64,000 bases of DNA from Streptomyces sp. NBC_00490 (lineage in GTDB: Bacteria; Actinomycetota; Actinomycetes; Streptomycetales; Streptomycetaceae), in the NCBI RefSeq assembly GCF_036013645.1, contig NZ_CP107869.1, positions 2,356,001 through 2,420,000 of the forward strand. Reading direction: 5' to 3'. Numbering within the stretch: position 1 is the stretch's first letter; every line of letters starts with the position of its first letter. The notes beneath the pieces are model-generated. The model was not told where the DNA came from. It saw only the letters and a program-made list of their open reading frames with translations, and did no database searches. Below, one piece after another: positions 8,917-20,877 of this stretch. Both the position numbers and the translations under genes were made by a program.

Positions 8917-11070
8917 TCACCCGATGTCAGGCGGATCGATCCGCACCCGCACCACCGGCTCGCCACTCCCCCGAGCCATCCGCGCGGCCTGCGCGGTCTT
9001 GAGCGCGGACGCGAGCACGGCCCCCTTCCCCGGCGGCACCCGAATCAGCACCCGCTCCCACTGCTCCCCCGGCGGCGGCGCCCCCACCCGTCGCGGCCCC
9101 TGCACCGCCGTGACAGCCATCGGCACCGGCCCCAACACCTCCGCCTCCCCCGGCAGTTCCACAGCAGCGAGAAACGCCGCGACCGCCTCCCCCACCCCCG
9201 ACACGGCCGCCATCCGCGACACCGGCGGAAACCCCAACTCGGCCCGCTCGGAAAGCTCCCGCACCGCATGCCCCACGGGATCCCACCGCACCAGCGCCTG
9301 CACGGGCCGCAACGTCGGCTCGGCGACGACGACCACGGTGCCCCCCGCCCCCTGCGGCCGCACGAGCGCCGCGGCGGCGATCCACCGGCGCAACGCGTCC
9401 TCACCGGCCCGCAGATCGGGTCGCCCGAGCATGGCCCAGCCGTCCAGCAGCAGCGCGGCCGCATACCCGCCCTCGGCCACCGGTTCGGCCCCCGGCGTGC
9501 TCACGACGAGCGCGGGCGCCCCCGGCACGGTGTCCAGCACATGCTCCCGCCCGGAGGTCCGCACCGGTACGGCGGGAAACGCCCGCCCCAACTCCTCCGC
9601 GGTCCGCCGGGCACCCACGACCTGGGCCCGCAGCCGAAAGCCGCCGCACTCCGGACAGTGCCAGGCACCCTCCTCACGCGCACACCACCCGCACCGCAGG
9701 GCATCCACGCCCTCCTGGGCCTCCAGCGGCCCGGAACAGTGCCGGCACCGCGCGGGCGCCCGACAGTTGGCACACGCCATCCGAGGCACATACCCACGCC
9801 GCGGAACCTGCACGAGCACCGGTCCCTGCTTCAGCCCCTCCCTGACGGCCTGCCAGGCAAGGGTCGGCAGCCGAGCGGCCCGCGCGGCCTCGTCCCTGGC
9901 CAGATCCCCGTCCCCCACGGTCCGAACGAGCGGCGCGGCGCCCCGCACCTGCTCACGCGCGGCGACGATCGGCGCGGCCCACCCGCTCTCGACGAGTTGC
10001 GCGGCCTCCACGGTGCAGCTCCAGCTCCCCAGCAGGAAGCCGCACTTGTCCTGGGCGGCCCGCAGCAACAGCACCTCACGGGCATGCGGCTGCGGCGCGT
10101 GCGGCTCGCTGTGGCTGTCGTCCCCGTCGTCCCAGATGGCGACCAGCCCGAGATCCCGCACCGGCGCGAACATCGCCGCCCGCGTCCCCACCACGGCCCG
10201 CACGGCCCCCCGCCGCACGGCCAGCCACTCCCGGTACCGCTTCTCGGGCCCCGCGTCGGCGGTGAGCACGGCATGCCGCCCCTCCCCCAGCAAGGAGGTC
10301 AGCGCGGCATCGAGACGCGCGACGGCCCGCCCGTCCGGCACCACGACCAGCGCCCCGCGCCCGGAGGCCAGCGTGGCGACGACGGCCCGCGCCAGTTCGT
10401 CACACCACTCGGGCCCGGGCAGCGCGTTCCACACGGCCCTAGGCGCCCCGCCCGAGGCGAGCGCTTCGAGAAACCCGGCCCCCCGCTCGTACCGGCTCCA
10501 AGACCCGGTCTCAGGCGCCCCGGGCGGCGGAAGCGGCTCCGCCGAAGCCCGCTGCTCGGCCCGAGCGCTGCGCGGCGGCACGGCGAGCTGCAGCACATCG
10601 GCGAGGCTCCCGGCATACCGGTCGGCCACAGCGCGGGTGAGCGCCAACAGCTCCTGGCCCAGCACCGGTTCGGGCGACACGACCTGGGCCAGCGCGGCCA
10701 ACGGCCCGGAGTAGTCGGACTCGGCCAGCCGCTCGACGAGGAACCCGTCGATCAGCCCGCCACCCTCACGCCGCCCGTCCCGCACCCGGCCCCGCCCGGC
10801 CCCGAACCGCACCCGGACCCGCACCCCGGGCTGCGCCTCGGCATCGAGCTCCTCGGGCACGGCGTAGTCGAAGTACCGGTCGAGGTGGAGCACGCCCTTG
10901 TCCACGAGCACCCGCGCGACGGGCAGTTCCTTGGCCAGCGCGGCCCCCCGCCAGGTCCGCGGCTTCGCCCGCGGCACCTTCGCCTTCCGCACACTCTCCC
11001 GAATGAACGCAAGCTGCTCGGGCGGCGCCCCCTCGCCGCCCCCGCCGACCTGCTCATCCTCGCTGCTCAC
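8917..11070 (-). CDS. priA: probable primosomal protein N' (PriA without helicase motifs)
   Basis: A 717-residue PriA homologue for replication restart. The N-terminal DNA-binding part is visible (VARVLVDKGVLHLDRYFDYAVPEEL). The zinc-binding region is intact: CANCRAPARCRHC, CGWC and CPECGG. The ATPase motifs are degenerate. The Walker A position reads GRGALVVVPDGRA with no GKT, and the Walker B region is IWDDGDD instead of DEEH. This loss is characteristic of actinobacterial PriA, which is thought to lack helicase activity and to act as a loader or scaffold. The GTG at 11070 is favoured because the protein begins VSSEDEQ there and a promoter-like element ends 7 nt upstream, predicting a leaderless mRNA; GTG/ATG codons up to 11133 are alternatives. 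Confidence 0.92.
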   Translation of the reverse strand: MSSEDEQVGGGGEGAPPEQLAFIRESVRKAKVPRAKPRTWRGAALAKELPVARVLVDKGVLHLDRYFDYAVPEELDAEAQPGVRVRVRFGAGRGRVRDGRREGGGLIDGFLVERLAESDYSGPLAALAQVVSPEPVLGQELLALTRAVADRYAGSLADVLQLAVPPRSARAEQRASAEPLPPPGAPETGSWSRYERGAGFLEALASGGAPRAVWNALPGPEWCDELARAVVATLASGRGALVVVPDGRAVARLDAALTSLLGEGRHAVLTADAGPEKRYREWLAVRRGAVRAVVGTRAAMFAPVRDLGLVAIWDDGDDSHSEPHAPQPHAREVLLLRAAQDKCGFLLGSWSCTVEAAQLVESGWAAPIVAAREQVRGAAPLVRTVGDGDLARDEAARAARLPTLAWQAVREGLKQGPVLVQVPRRGYVPRMACANCRAPARCRHCSGPLEAQEGVDALRCGWCAREEGAWHCPECGGFRLRAQVVGARRTAEELGRAFPAVPVRTSGREHVLDTVPGAPALVVSTPGAEPVAEGGYAAALLLDGWAMLGRPDLRAGEDALRRWIAAAALVRPQGAGGTVVVVAEPTLRPVQALVRWDPVGHAVRELSERAELGFPPVSRMAAVSGVGEAVAAFLAAVELPGEAEVLGPVPMAVTAVQGPRRVGAPPPGEQWERVLIRVPPGKGAVLASALKTAQAARMARGSGEPVVRVRIDPPDIG

Positions 11071-11077
11071 GCTTGCA

Positions 11078-11100
11078 TTCTTACCAAACCCCACTGACAT
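11078..11100 (-). promoter_or_regulatory. near-match to the RecA-independent DNA-damage promoter, upstream of priA
   Basis: On the minus strand the bases read ATGTCAGTG-N8-TAAGAA, against the mycobacterial RecA-NDp consensus tTGTCRgtg-N8-TAnnnT: one mismatch in the first box and one in the last position of the -10. The -10 ends 7 nt before the GTG start, the same geometry as at rarA, so the mRNA would be leaderless. Confidence 0.55.
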
Positions 11101-11120
11101 CCGACGCCGCCCGAACGCGC

Positions 11121-11156
11121 CGAAGCCCGGCATCCCCCAAGGGACGCCGGGCTTCG
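11121..11156 (-). terminator. terminator between metK and priA
   Basis: An 11-bp perfect stem, CGAAGCCCGGC at 11121-11131 with GCCGGGCTTCG at 11146-11156, lies 22 nt past the metK stop. It should separate metK transcripts from priA. Confidence 0.8.
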
Positions 11157-11178
11157 GGAAGAGCCGTGGAGCCGGGCC

Positions 11179-12387
11179 TTACAGCCCCGCCGCCGTACGC
11201 AGCGCGTCCACGCGGTCGGTGCGCTCCCAGGTGAAGTCGGGCAGCTCACGGCCGAAGTGGCCGTAGGCGGCGGTCTGGGCGTAGATCGGGCGCAGCAGGT
11301 CGAGGTCGCGGATGATCGCGGCCGGACGCAGGTCGAAGACCTCGTCGATGGCCTTCTCGATCTTCTCGGCGTCGACCTTGGCGGTGCCGAAGGTCTCGAC
11401 GAACAGGCCGACGGGCTCGGCCTTGCCGATCGCGTACGCGACCTGCACCTCGCAGCGCGAGGCGAGGCCCGCGGCGACGACGTTCTTGGCGACCCAGCGC
11501 ATCGCGTACGCCGCCGAACGGTCCACCTTGGACGGGTCCTTGCCGGAGAAGGCACCGCCGCCGTGTCGGGCCATGCCGCCGTACGTGTCGATGATGATCT
11601 TGCGGCCGGTCAGGCCCGCGTCACCCATCGGACCGCCGATCTCGAAGCGGCCGGTCGGGTTGACCAGAAGGCGGTAGCCCTCGGTCTCCAGCTTGATGCC
11701 CTCGTCGAGCAGCGCCTTCAGCTCCGGCTCCACGACGAACTCGCGGATGTCGGGGGCGAGCAGCGACTCCAGGTCGATGTCGGAGGCGTGCTGCGAGGAG
11801 ACCACGACGGTGTCGAGGCGGACGGCCTTGTCGCCGTCGTACTCGATGGTGACCTGCGTCTTGCCGTCGGGGCGCAGGTAGGGGATCGTCCCGTTCTTGC
11901 GGACCTCGGACAGACGGCTCGACAGCCGGTGCGCCAGGAAGATCGGCAGCGGCATCAGCGTCGGCGTCTCGTCCGTCGCGTAACCGAACATCAGGCCCTG
12001 GTCGCCGGCGCCCTGCTTGTCGAGCTCGTCCTCGTCGCCCTCGACCCGCTTCTCGTAGGCGGTGTCGACACCCTGAGCGATGTCCGGGGACTGCGAGCCG
12101 ATGGACACCGAGACGCCGCAGGAGGCGCCGTCGAAGCCCTTCTTCGAGGAGTCGTAACCGATCGCGAGGATCTTGTCCCGTACGAGCTGGGGGATCGGGG
12201 CGTAGGCCTTGGTGGTGACCTCACCGGCCACGTGCACCAGGCCGGTCGTGATCAGGGTCTCGACCGCGACCCGAGAGGTCGGGTCCTCGCGCAGGAGCGC
12301 GTCGAGAATGGTGTCGCTGATCTGGTCAGCGATCTTGTCGGGGTGACCCTCGGTCACAGACTCCGAGGTGAACAGACGACGGGACAC
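11179..12387 (-). CDS. metK: S-adenosylmethionine synthase
   Basis: Makes AdoMet from methionine and ATP. The 402-residue length is typical. Motifs include [24 protein letters not shown] at the N-terminus (the ATP/Mg site, His and Asp), [21 protein letters not shown], and the phosphate loop [20 protein letters not shown]. The start is GTG at 12387, preceded by GGGAG 7 nt upstream. No riboswitch-like structure was recognised in the 240-nt upstream space (12388-12627). The gene follows coaBC in the same direction and is closed by a strong hairpin before priA. Confidence 0.98.
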   Translation of the reverse strand: MSRRLFTSESVTEGHPDKIADQISDTILDALLREDPTSRVAVETLITTGLVHVAGEVTTKAYAPIPQLVRDKILAIGYDSSKKGFDGASCGVSVSIGSQSPDIAQGVDTAYEKRVEGDEDELDKQGAGDQGLMFGYATDETPTLMPLPIFLAHRLSSRLSEVRKNGTIPYLRPDGKTQVTIEYDGDKAVRLDTVVVSSQHASDIDLESLLAPDIREFVVEPELKALLDEGIKLETEGYRLLVNPTGRFEIGGPMGDAGLTGRKIIIDTYGGMARHGGGAFSGKDPSKVDRSAAYAMRWVAKNVVAAGLASRCEVQVAYAIGKAEPVGLFVETFGTAKVDAEKIEKAIDEVFDLRPAAIIRDLDLLRPIYAQTAAYGHFGRELPDFTWERTDRVDALRTAAGL

Positions 12388-12558
12388 AACGCTCCCTGGG
12401 GTTGCAGCGGCTGCTGGCTGATCATGGGCGGACGGGCTCGGGGGCTGCGCCCGGCATCGTCCGAGAACAGTTTATCGGTCGTGCTCCGTCACAGGCTCAC
12501 CCGTCTCGCTGGTCGGGAGCCCTGTGACCTGCGGCACGGGCATTCTGCCCAATCCCGA

Positions 12559-12578
12559 GCGGGCTTGGCCAGGCCCGC
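12559..12578 (-). terminator. near-palindrome after coaBC
   Basis: A 20-nt near-perfect palindrome (GCGGGCTTGG with CCAGGCCCGC, one G-U pair) lies about 50 nt past the coaBC stop and upstream of metK. It could terminate coaBC transcripts. The rest of 12388-12627 shows no gene. Confidence 0.4.
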
Positions 12579-12627
12579 CACGCCTCTATTACCGAGGTGA
12601 CAGAGCGCAGTGGAGCGAATGAAACAT

Positions 12628-13830
12628 TCACTTCATGCGCCGGGCCACCAGGTCCCACACGATTTCGGCCAATGCTTCCTTCGGTCCGTGCGGGACCGGC
12701 GTCTCGGTGCCGTCGGCGCCCAGCACCACCGCCTCGTTCTCTTCCGCCCCGAAAGTCTTGCGCTCCCCCACCTCGTTGACGACGAGAAGGTCGCACCCCT
12801 TGCGGGCGAGCTTCGTACGGCCGTTGGCCAGCACGTCGTCCGTCTCGGCGGCGAATCCGACGACCACCTGTCCGGGGCGGGCCCGGTCGGCCGAGATCTC
12901 CGCCAGGATGTCCGGATTCCGCACCAGAACGATGGGTTCCGGATCCTGGCCGTCCTTCTTCTTGATCTTCCCGGCCGCGTATGTCTCCGGCCGGAAGTCC
13001 GCGACCGCGGCGGCCATGACGACCGCGTCCGCGTCCTCGGCCGCCTTCAGGACGGCTTCACGCAGTTGTACGGCCGTGCCGACCGGGACGATGTCCACCC
13101 CCGCCGGGTCCGGCAGCCCGGTGTTCGCGGCGATGAGCGTGACGCGCGCGCCGCGGGCGGCGGCGGTACGGGCGAGGGCGTAGCCCTGCTTGCCGGAGGA
13201 GCGGTTGCCGAGGAAGCGGACCGGGTCGAGGGGCTCACGGGTGCCGCCGGCGCTGACGACGACGTGCCGTCCCTTCAGGTCCGGCTCGGTGACGCCCCGG
13301 GCGAGGACGCGGCGGCAGACCTCGAAGATCTCACCCGGGTCGGGCAGCCGGCCCTTGCCGGTGTCGACACCGGTGAGACGCCCGACGGCCGGCTCGATGA
13401 CGACCGCGCCCCGGCGGCGCAGGGTCGCCACGTTCTCCTGGGTGGCCGGGTGCTCCCACATCTCGGTGTGCATCGCGGGGGCGAAGACGACCGGACAGCG
13501 GGCGGTCAGGAGTGTGTTGGTGAGCAGGTCGTCCGCGAGGCCGTGGGCCGCCTTCGCGAGCATGTCGGCCGTGGCCGGGGCGACGATCACGAGGTCGGCG
13601 TGCTGCCCGATGCGGACGTGAGGCACCTCGTGGACGTCGTCCCACACCTCGGTCGAGACGGGGTGGCCGGAGAGGGCGGACCAGGTGGCGGCACCGACGA
13701 AGTGCAGCGCGGAGGCGGTGGGCACCACACGTACGTCATGGCCCGACTCCGTCAGTCTGCGCAACAGCTCACAGGCCTTGTACGCGGCGATGCCACCGCT
13801 GACCCCCAGCACGACCCTCGGCTTGTCCAC
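12628..13830 (-). CDS. coaBC: bifunctional phosphopantothenoylcysteine decarboxylase / phosphopantothenate-cysteine ligase
   Basis: Two steps of coenzyme A synthesis in one protein of 400 residues. The N-terminal flavoprotein decarboxylase (CoaC) shows GVSGGIAAYKACELLRRL, the active-site His region VPHVRIGQHADLVIVAPATADM and PAMHTEMWEHPATQENV. The C-terminal ligase (CoaB) shows SAGGTREPLDPVRFLGNRSSGKQG, AAAVADFRP and KIKKKDG. The GTG at 13830 (VDKPRVVLGVSGG) is chosen because GGGAG lies 5 nt upstream; ATG at 13842 is a possible longer start. It lies downstream of rpoZ behind a hairpin. Confidence 0.96.
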   Translation of the reverse strand: MDKPRVVLGVSGGIAAYKACELLRRLTESGHDVRVVPTASALHFVGAATWSALSGHPVSTEVWDDVHEVPHVRIGQHADLVIVAPATADMLAKAAHGLADDLLTNTLLTARCPVVFAPAMHTEMWEHPATQENVATLRRRGAVVIEPAVGRLTGVDTGKGRLPDPGEIFEVCRRVLARGVTEPDLKGRHVVVSAGGTREPLDPVRFLGNRSSGKQGYALARTAAARGARVTLIAANTGLPDPAGVDIVPVGTAVQLREAVLKAAEDADAVVMAAAVADFRPETYAAGKIKKKDGQDPEPIVLVRNPDILAEISADRARPGQVVVGFAAETDDVLANGRTKLARKGCDLLVVNEVGERKTFGAEENEAVVLGADGTETPVPHGPKEALAEIVWDLVARRMK

Positions 13831-13904
13831 CAGGTCTCCCATCCCTCGAACCGACGACTCCATGCTGCATCACCGCGGGGGACGATCCCCGTGCCCCGAG
13901 CAGA

Positions 13905-13939
13905 CCACAGGCCCGACAGTCGCGCTGCCGGGCCTGTGG
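13905..13939 (-). terminator. hairpin between rpoZ and coaBC
   Basis: Arms at 13905-13919 and 13925-13939 pair over 15 bp with one mismatch around a 5-nt loop, 29 nt after the rpoZ stop. It is a likely terminator, or partial terminator if coaBC is co-transcribed. Confidence 0.75.
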
Positions 13940-13967
13940 AAAGCCAGCTGAAAGCCGAAAATACTGG

Positions 13968-14240
13968 TTACTGCGCGGGGCCCTCGACGGCCTCGGACGT
14001 CAGCAGACCCGCGTTGATCTCGCGGAGCGCGATCGAGAGCGGCTTCTCGTGCACGTGGGTGTCGACGAGCGGACCGACGTACTCGAGGAGGCCCTCGCCG
14101 AGCTGCGAGTAGTACGCGTTGATCTGACGCGCACGCTTGGCCGCGTAGATCACGAGGCTGTACTTCGAGTCGGTGGCCTCGAGAAGCTCGTCGATCGGAG
14201 GGTTGATGATGCCCTCGGGCGCGGTGATGGAAGAGGACAC
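13968..14240 (-). CDS. rpoZ: RNA polymerase omega subunit
   Basis: A 90-residue omega subunit, which helps assemble the beta' subunit. Conserved segments are [32 protein letters not shown] and [11 protein letters not shown]. The start is GTG at 14240 ([10 protein letters not shown]) with GGAAGG 5 nt upstream, giving the standard Streptomyces length; the longer frame to 14285 is not conserved. It sits 65 nt downstream of gmk, the classic gmk-rpoZ-coaBC order. Confidence 0.97.
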   Translation of the reverse strand: MSSSITAPEGIINPPIDELLEATDSKYSLVIYAAKRARQINAYYSQLGEGLLEYVGPLVDTHVHEKPLSIALREINAGLLTSEAVEGPAQ

Positions 14241-14305
14241 GCTCTGCCTTCCGATGGGTGGGAAAGAATCAGTCTGAATGATCAAGCCTCAACGATCAGG
14301 CACGA

Positions 14306-14863
14306 TCACACAACATCCATCAAGGCTAGCAGCTCGCGCGCCACGTCCTCGACGGAGGTGTTGACCAAGGTCACATCGAACTCGGGCTCGGCCGCCAGTT
14401 CGACCTTCGCCGCCTCAAGACGGCGTTCGATCACAGCGGGCGGCTCGGTGCCACGCCCGGTGAGCCTGCGCACGAGCTCCTCCCAGGAGGGAGGGGCCAG
14501 GAACACCAGCTGGGCCTCCGACATGGACTCGCGGACCTGCCGGGCGCCCTGGAGATCGATCTCCAGGAGAACCGGCTCGCCCGCCTCCAGCCGCTCCAGC
14601 ACCGCGTTGCGCGGGGTGCCGTAGCGATTGCCGGCGAACTCGGCCCACTCCAGCAGCTCACCGTTGGCGATCAGCTTGTCCATCTCCTCGTCGGTGACGA
14701 AGAAGTAGTGGACACCGTGCTTCTCGCCGGGGCGGGGCTTGCGGGTCGTCGCCGACACCGAGAGCCAGACCTCGGGGTGTTCCTTGCGCATATGGGCGAC
14801 GACCGTGCTCTTGCCGACCCCTGAGGGGCCGGAGAGCACGGTCAGCCGCGGACGTTCACTCAT
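14306..14863 (-). CDS. gmk: guanylate kinase
   Basis: Phosphorylates GMP to GDP with ATP. The 185-residue protein carries the P-loop [10 protein letters not shown] at residues 11-20 and the GMP-binding region [21 protein letters not shown]. The lid and core motifs [17 protein letters not shown] and [10 protein letters not shown] follow. The start is the ATG at 14863. It follows sIHF and precedes rpoZ in the same direction. Confidence 0.98.
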   Translation of the reverse strand: MSERPRLTVLSGPSGVGKSTVVAHMRKEHPEVWLSVSATTRKPRPGEKHGVHYFFVTDEEMDKLIANGELLEWAEFAGNRYGTPRNAVLERLEAGEPVLLEIDLQGARQVRESMSEAQLVFLAPPSWEELVRRLTGRGTEPPAVIERRLEAAKVELAAEPEFDVTLVNTSVEDVARELLALMDVV

Positions 14864-14882
14864 GCAGCGATTATTCCAGCAA

Positions 14883-14923
14883 TCCCGGGGTGCCCGGGAC
14901 TCCCGGTCCGGACTGTGCCGGAC
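14883..14923 (-). terminator. tandem small hairpins after sIHF
   Basis: TCCCGGG/CCCGGGA (14883-14899) and GTCCGG/CCGGAC (14906-14923) follow the sIHF stop directly. They may attenuate transcription into gmk. Confidence 0.5.
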
Positions 14924-15247
14924 TCAGGAACCGGTGCTGCCGAACTCACGCTCCAGAGAAGCGATCTGGTTCGAACCGAGACCACGCACACGGCGGCTCT
15001 CGGAGATGCCCAGACGCTCCATGATCTGCTTGGCGCGGACCTTGCCCACGCCCGGTAGCGACTCGAGCAGGGCGGAGACCTTCATCTTGCCGATGACGTC
15101 GTTCTCCTGGCCCTGCTTGATGACCTCGTGGAGAGAGGCGCCGGAGTGCTTGAGTCGATTCTTGACCTCGGCCCGCTCCCGGCGAGCCGCGGCGGCCTTT
15201 TCGAGCGCGGCTGCGCGCTGTTCAGGGGTAAGGGGCGGAAGAGCCAC
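14924..15247 (-). CDS. sihF: sIHF/mIHF-type nucleoid-associated protein
   Basis: A 107-residue basic protein of the actinobacterial integration host factor family, which compacts the chromosome and influences development and secondary metabolism in Streptomyces. A long N-terminal helix (LTPEQRAAALEKAAAARRERAEVKNRLK) is followed by a helix-two-turn-helix with LPGVGKVRAKQIMERLGI that binds the DNA backbone. The start is GTG at 15247 (VALPPLTPEQ), with GAGGTG about 9 nt upstream; the frame to 15310 is not conserved. It sits alone behind a 317-nt spacer, next to gmk and rpoZ as in other actinobacteria. Confidence 0.95.
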   Translation of the reverse strand: MALPPLTPEQRAAALEKAAAARRERAEVKNRLKHSGASLHEVIKQGQENDVIGKMKVSALLESLPGVGKVRAKQIMERLGISESRRVRGLGSNQIASLEREFGSTGS

Positions 15248-15564
15248 GCCTACGTCACCTCGGATGTTGAACTGTCGGATACGGACCGGTGAGGAACCTA
15301 GTCGCCCCACACCTGGGGAGCCACGAGCAACACGCTTGCCCGTTCACTCTGCGTCGGAGACTAGCGGCCAACTCCGCCAGAGTCAGCGAGAACAGCGGAA
15401 AAGTCCTGGTCAGCCTCCGTCAGGCCGGACATTTCAGGCATACTGCCCCGGATTTGAGAATGTATTCAGCCTCAAGTCGTCCTGGAAGCACTCATCGGAG
15501 GTCTCATCCGAACGTCTCGAACACCTCGGACGGCGTTCATACGACCGCCACGGCGCCGCCGGTC
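15248..15564 (-). promoter_or_regulatory. 317-nt upstream region of sIHF with a possible HrdB promoter
   Basis: No gene was seen between the pyrF stop and the sIHF start. On the minus strand CTGACT (15381-15386), a 17-nt spacer and TAGTCT (15358-15363) resemble a housekeeping promoter about 110 nt before the start codon. The region is slightly AT-richer than its surroundings around 15430-15480. Confidence 0.45.
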
Positions 15565-16404
15565 TCACGCCACGGCGGCCCTGGTCTCCTCCGCGAACCG
15601 CTCCGCGGCCGCCCGCAGCGCGCCGACGTCGGGACCGTGCCGCAGGACCCCCCGGCTGACGTTGGGGACGACATTGCGCACCACGGAGCCGAACACCGTG
15701 GGAAGGTCGGCCGGAGTGGCCCCCTGGGCGCCGATGCCGGGCGCGAGGAGCGGACCGTTGATGTCCAGGTCGTAGGACGACAGATCGCCGAGCGTGGCGC
15801 CCACGACGGCGCCGAAGGACCCCAGGGGCTCCTCCCCCGTGTTCTCGGCCGCCAGATGCGCCAGCATCGTCGCGCCGACGTCACGGCCGTCCGCGCGGAT
15901 CGCGTGCTGGACCTCGCCGCCCTCCGGGTTGGACGTCAGCGCCAGCACGAACAGCCCGGCGCCGCTCTCCCGCGCCAGCGCGACCGCCGGCGAGAGCGAG
16001 CCGTAGCCGAGATACGGCGAGACGGTGAGCGCGTCGGAGAACAGCGGGGAGTCCTTGTGCAGGAACGCCTCGGCGTACGCGGCCATGGTCGAGCCGATGT
16101 CGCCGCGCTTGGCGTCCATGACGACCAGCGCGCCGGCGGCCCGCGCCTCCTCGACCGACTTCTCCAGGACGGCGACACCGCGCGACCCGAAGCGCTCGAA
16201 GAACGCGCTCTGCGGCTTGAGGACGGCGACCCGGTCGGCGACGGCCTCGACGACCGTGCGGCTGAACCGCTCCAGTCCGGCCACGTCGTCGTTCAGGCCC
16301 CACTCACCGAGCAGGGACGCGTGCGGGTCGATGCCGACGCACAGCGGGCCGCGCTCGTCCATGACCTGACGAAGACGTGCGCCGAAGGGTGCGAGAGAGC
16401 TCAT
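15565..16404 (-). CDS. pyrF: orotidine 5'-phosphate decarboxylase
   Basis: Last step of UMP synthesis. A 279-residue protein of the longer type-2 group. The active-site signature DAKRGDIGST is at residues 97-106 with Asp97, Lys99 and Asp102. Other motifs are LCVGIDPHASLL and the phosphate-binding segment PGIGAQGATP. The ATG overlaps the pyrD stop by 4 nt (ATGA), so the two are translationally coupled. It ends the pyr operon; no strong terminator was seen after it. Confidence 0.97.
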   Translation of the reverse strand: MSSLAPFGARLRQVMDERGPLCVGIDPHASLLGEWGLNDDVAGLERFSRTVVEAVADRVAVLKPQSAFFERFGSRGVAVLEKSVEEARAAGALVVMDAKRGDIGSTMAAYAEAFLHKDSPLFSDALTVSPYLGYGSLSPAVALARESGAGLFVLALTSNPEGGEVQHAIRADGRDVGATMLAHLAAENTGEEPLGSFGAVVGATLGDLSSYDLDINGPLLAPGIGAQGATPADLPTVFGSVVRNVVPNVSRGVLRHGPDVGALRAAAERFAEETRAAVA

Positions 16405-17507
16405 GCGGGCTTCCTTACGTCGGCGCCGACCGCGTCGGCGAGGGTGGCGTACGGGCTCGTCCGGAGGCGGGCGGCGAGCCCCTTGTGGATGGCTCGGCTC
16501 CAGAAGGGCCCCTCGTAGACGAACGCGCTGTAGCCCTGGACGAGCGTCGCACCGGCGAGAATGCGCTGCCAGGCGTCCTCGGCGTCCTCGATGCCGCCGA
16601 CACCCACGAGGGTGATGCGGTCGCCCACGCGCGCGTAGAGGCGCCTGAGGACCTCCAGGGAGCGTGCCTTGAGCGGAGCGCCGGACAGGCCGCCGGTCTC
16701 CTTCACCAGCGAGGGTTCGGATGTCAAACCGAGCCCCTCGCGCGCGATGGTGGTGTTCGTGGCGATGATCCCGTCCAGACCGAGCTCCACGGCCAGGTCG
16801 GCGACGGCGTCCACGTCGTCGTCGGCGAGGTCGGGCGCGATCTTCACCAGGAGCGGGACGCGGCGACCGGTGACCACACGGTCGGCGGCCTCGCGCACGG
16901 CGCTCAGGAGCGGCCTCAGCGCCTCGGTGGCCTGCAGATTGCGCAGCCCGGGCGTGTTCGGCGACGACACGTTGACGACCAGGTAGTCGGCGTACGGCGC
17001 GAGCCGCTCGGTCGACTTCACGTAGTCGGCGGTGGCCTCGGCCTCCGGTACGACCTTGGTCTTGCCGATGTTGACGCCCACGACGGTCCTGAAGACGGGC
17101 GTACGGGACGCCAGGCGGGCCGCCACGGCCAGCGAGCCCTCGTTGTTGAAGCCCATGCGGTTGATCAGCGCGCGGTCCTTCACGAGCCGGAACAGCCGCC
17201 GCTTGGGGTTGCCGGGCTGCGCCTCCCCGGTGACCGTGCCGATCTCGACATGGTCGAAGCCGAGCATCGACATGCCGTCGACGGCGACCGCGTTCTTGTC
17301 GAAGCCGGCGGCGAGCCCGAAGGGACCGTGCATGCGCAGCCCGAACGCCTCGGTGCGCAGCTCCTCGTGGCGGGGGGCGAGCGCGGCGGCGACGAAGGTG
17401 CGGAGCACGGGAACGCGGACGGCGAGGCGGATCCAGCGGAAGGCGAGGTAGTGGGCCTTCTCGGGGTCCATGCGGGTGAAGACGAGCTTGAAGAAGATCT
17501 TGTACAT
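16401..17507 (-). CDS. pyrD: quinone-dependent dihydroorotate dehydrogenase (class 2)
   Basis: Oxidises dihydroorotate to orotate, passing electrons to menaquinone. The 368-residue length and the N-terminal helix pair (MYKIFFKLVF, PEKAHYLAFRWIRLA) mark the membrane-associated class 2 enzyme. Motifs include GLAAGFDKNA, GTVTGEAQPGNPKRRLFR, NRMGFNNEG, the catalytic Ser region NVSSPNTPGLR near residue 175, and VGGIEDAEDAW. The start at 17507 follows GAGGA by 5 nt; a longer frame to 17528 exists. It follows carB after a strong hairpin and overlaps pyrF by 4 nt. Confidence 0.97.
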   Translation of the reverse strand: MYKIFFKLVFTRMDPEKAHYLAFRWIRLAVRVPVLRTFVAAALAPRHEELRTEAFGLRMHGPFGLAAGFDKNAVAVDGMSMLGFDHVEIGTVTGEAQPGNPKRRLFRLVKDRALINRMGFNNEGSLAVAARLASRTPVFRTVVGVNIGKTKVVPEAEATADYVKSTERLAPYADYLVVNVSSPNTPGLRNLQATEALRPLLSAVREAADRVVTGRRVPLLVKIAPDLADDDVDAVADLAVELGLDGIIATNTTIAREGLGLTSEPSLVKETGGLSGAPLKARSLEVLRRLYARVGDRITLVGVGGIEDAEDAWQRILAGATLVQGYSAFVYEGPFWSRAIHKGLAARLRTSPYATLADAVGADVRKPA

Positions 17508-17531
17508 GGTGTCCTCATGAAGCCTCATGAA

Positions 17532-17561
17532 GAGGGGGACACCGTTTCCGGTGTCCCCCTC
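17532..17561 (-). terminator. 12-bp hairpin between carB and pyrD
   Basis: Arms at 17532-17543 and 17550-17561 pair perfectly (12 bp, 6-nt loop) within the 61-nt gap between carB and pyrD. It is strong enough to terminate or stabilise a 3' end and may uncouple pyrDF from the upstream genes. Confidence 0.75.
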
Positions 17562-17568
17562 AGGGCTG

Positions 17569-20869
<3,301 letters not shown>

Positions 20870-20877
<8 letters not shown>

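Noticed and set aside
12388..12627. SAM riboswitch upstream of metK
   Set aside because: No riboswitch-type conserved bases or multi-stem fold recognised in the 240-nt region.
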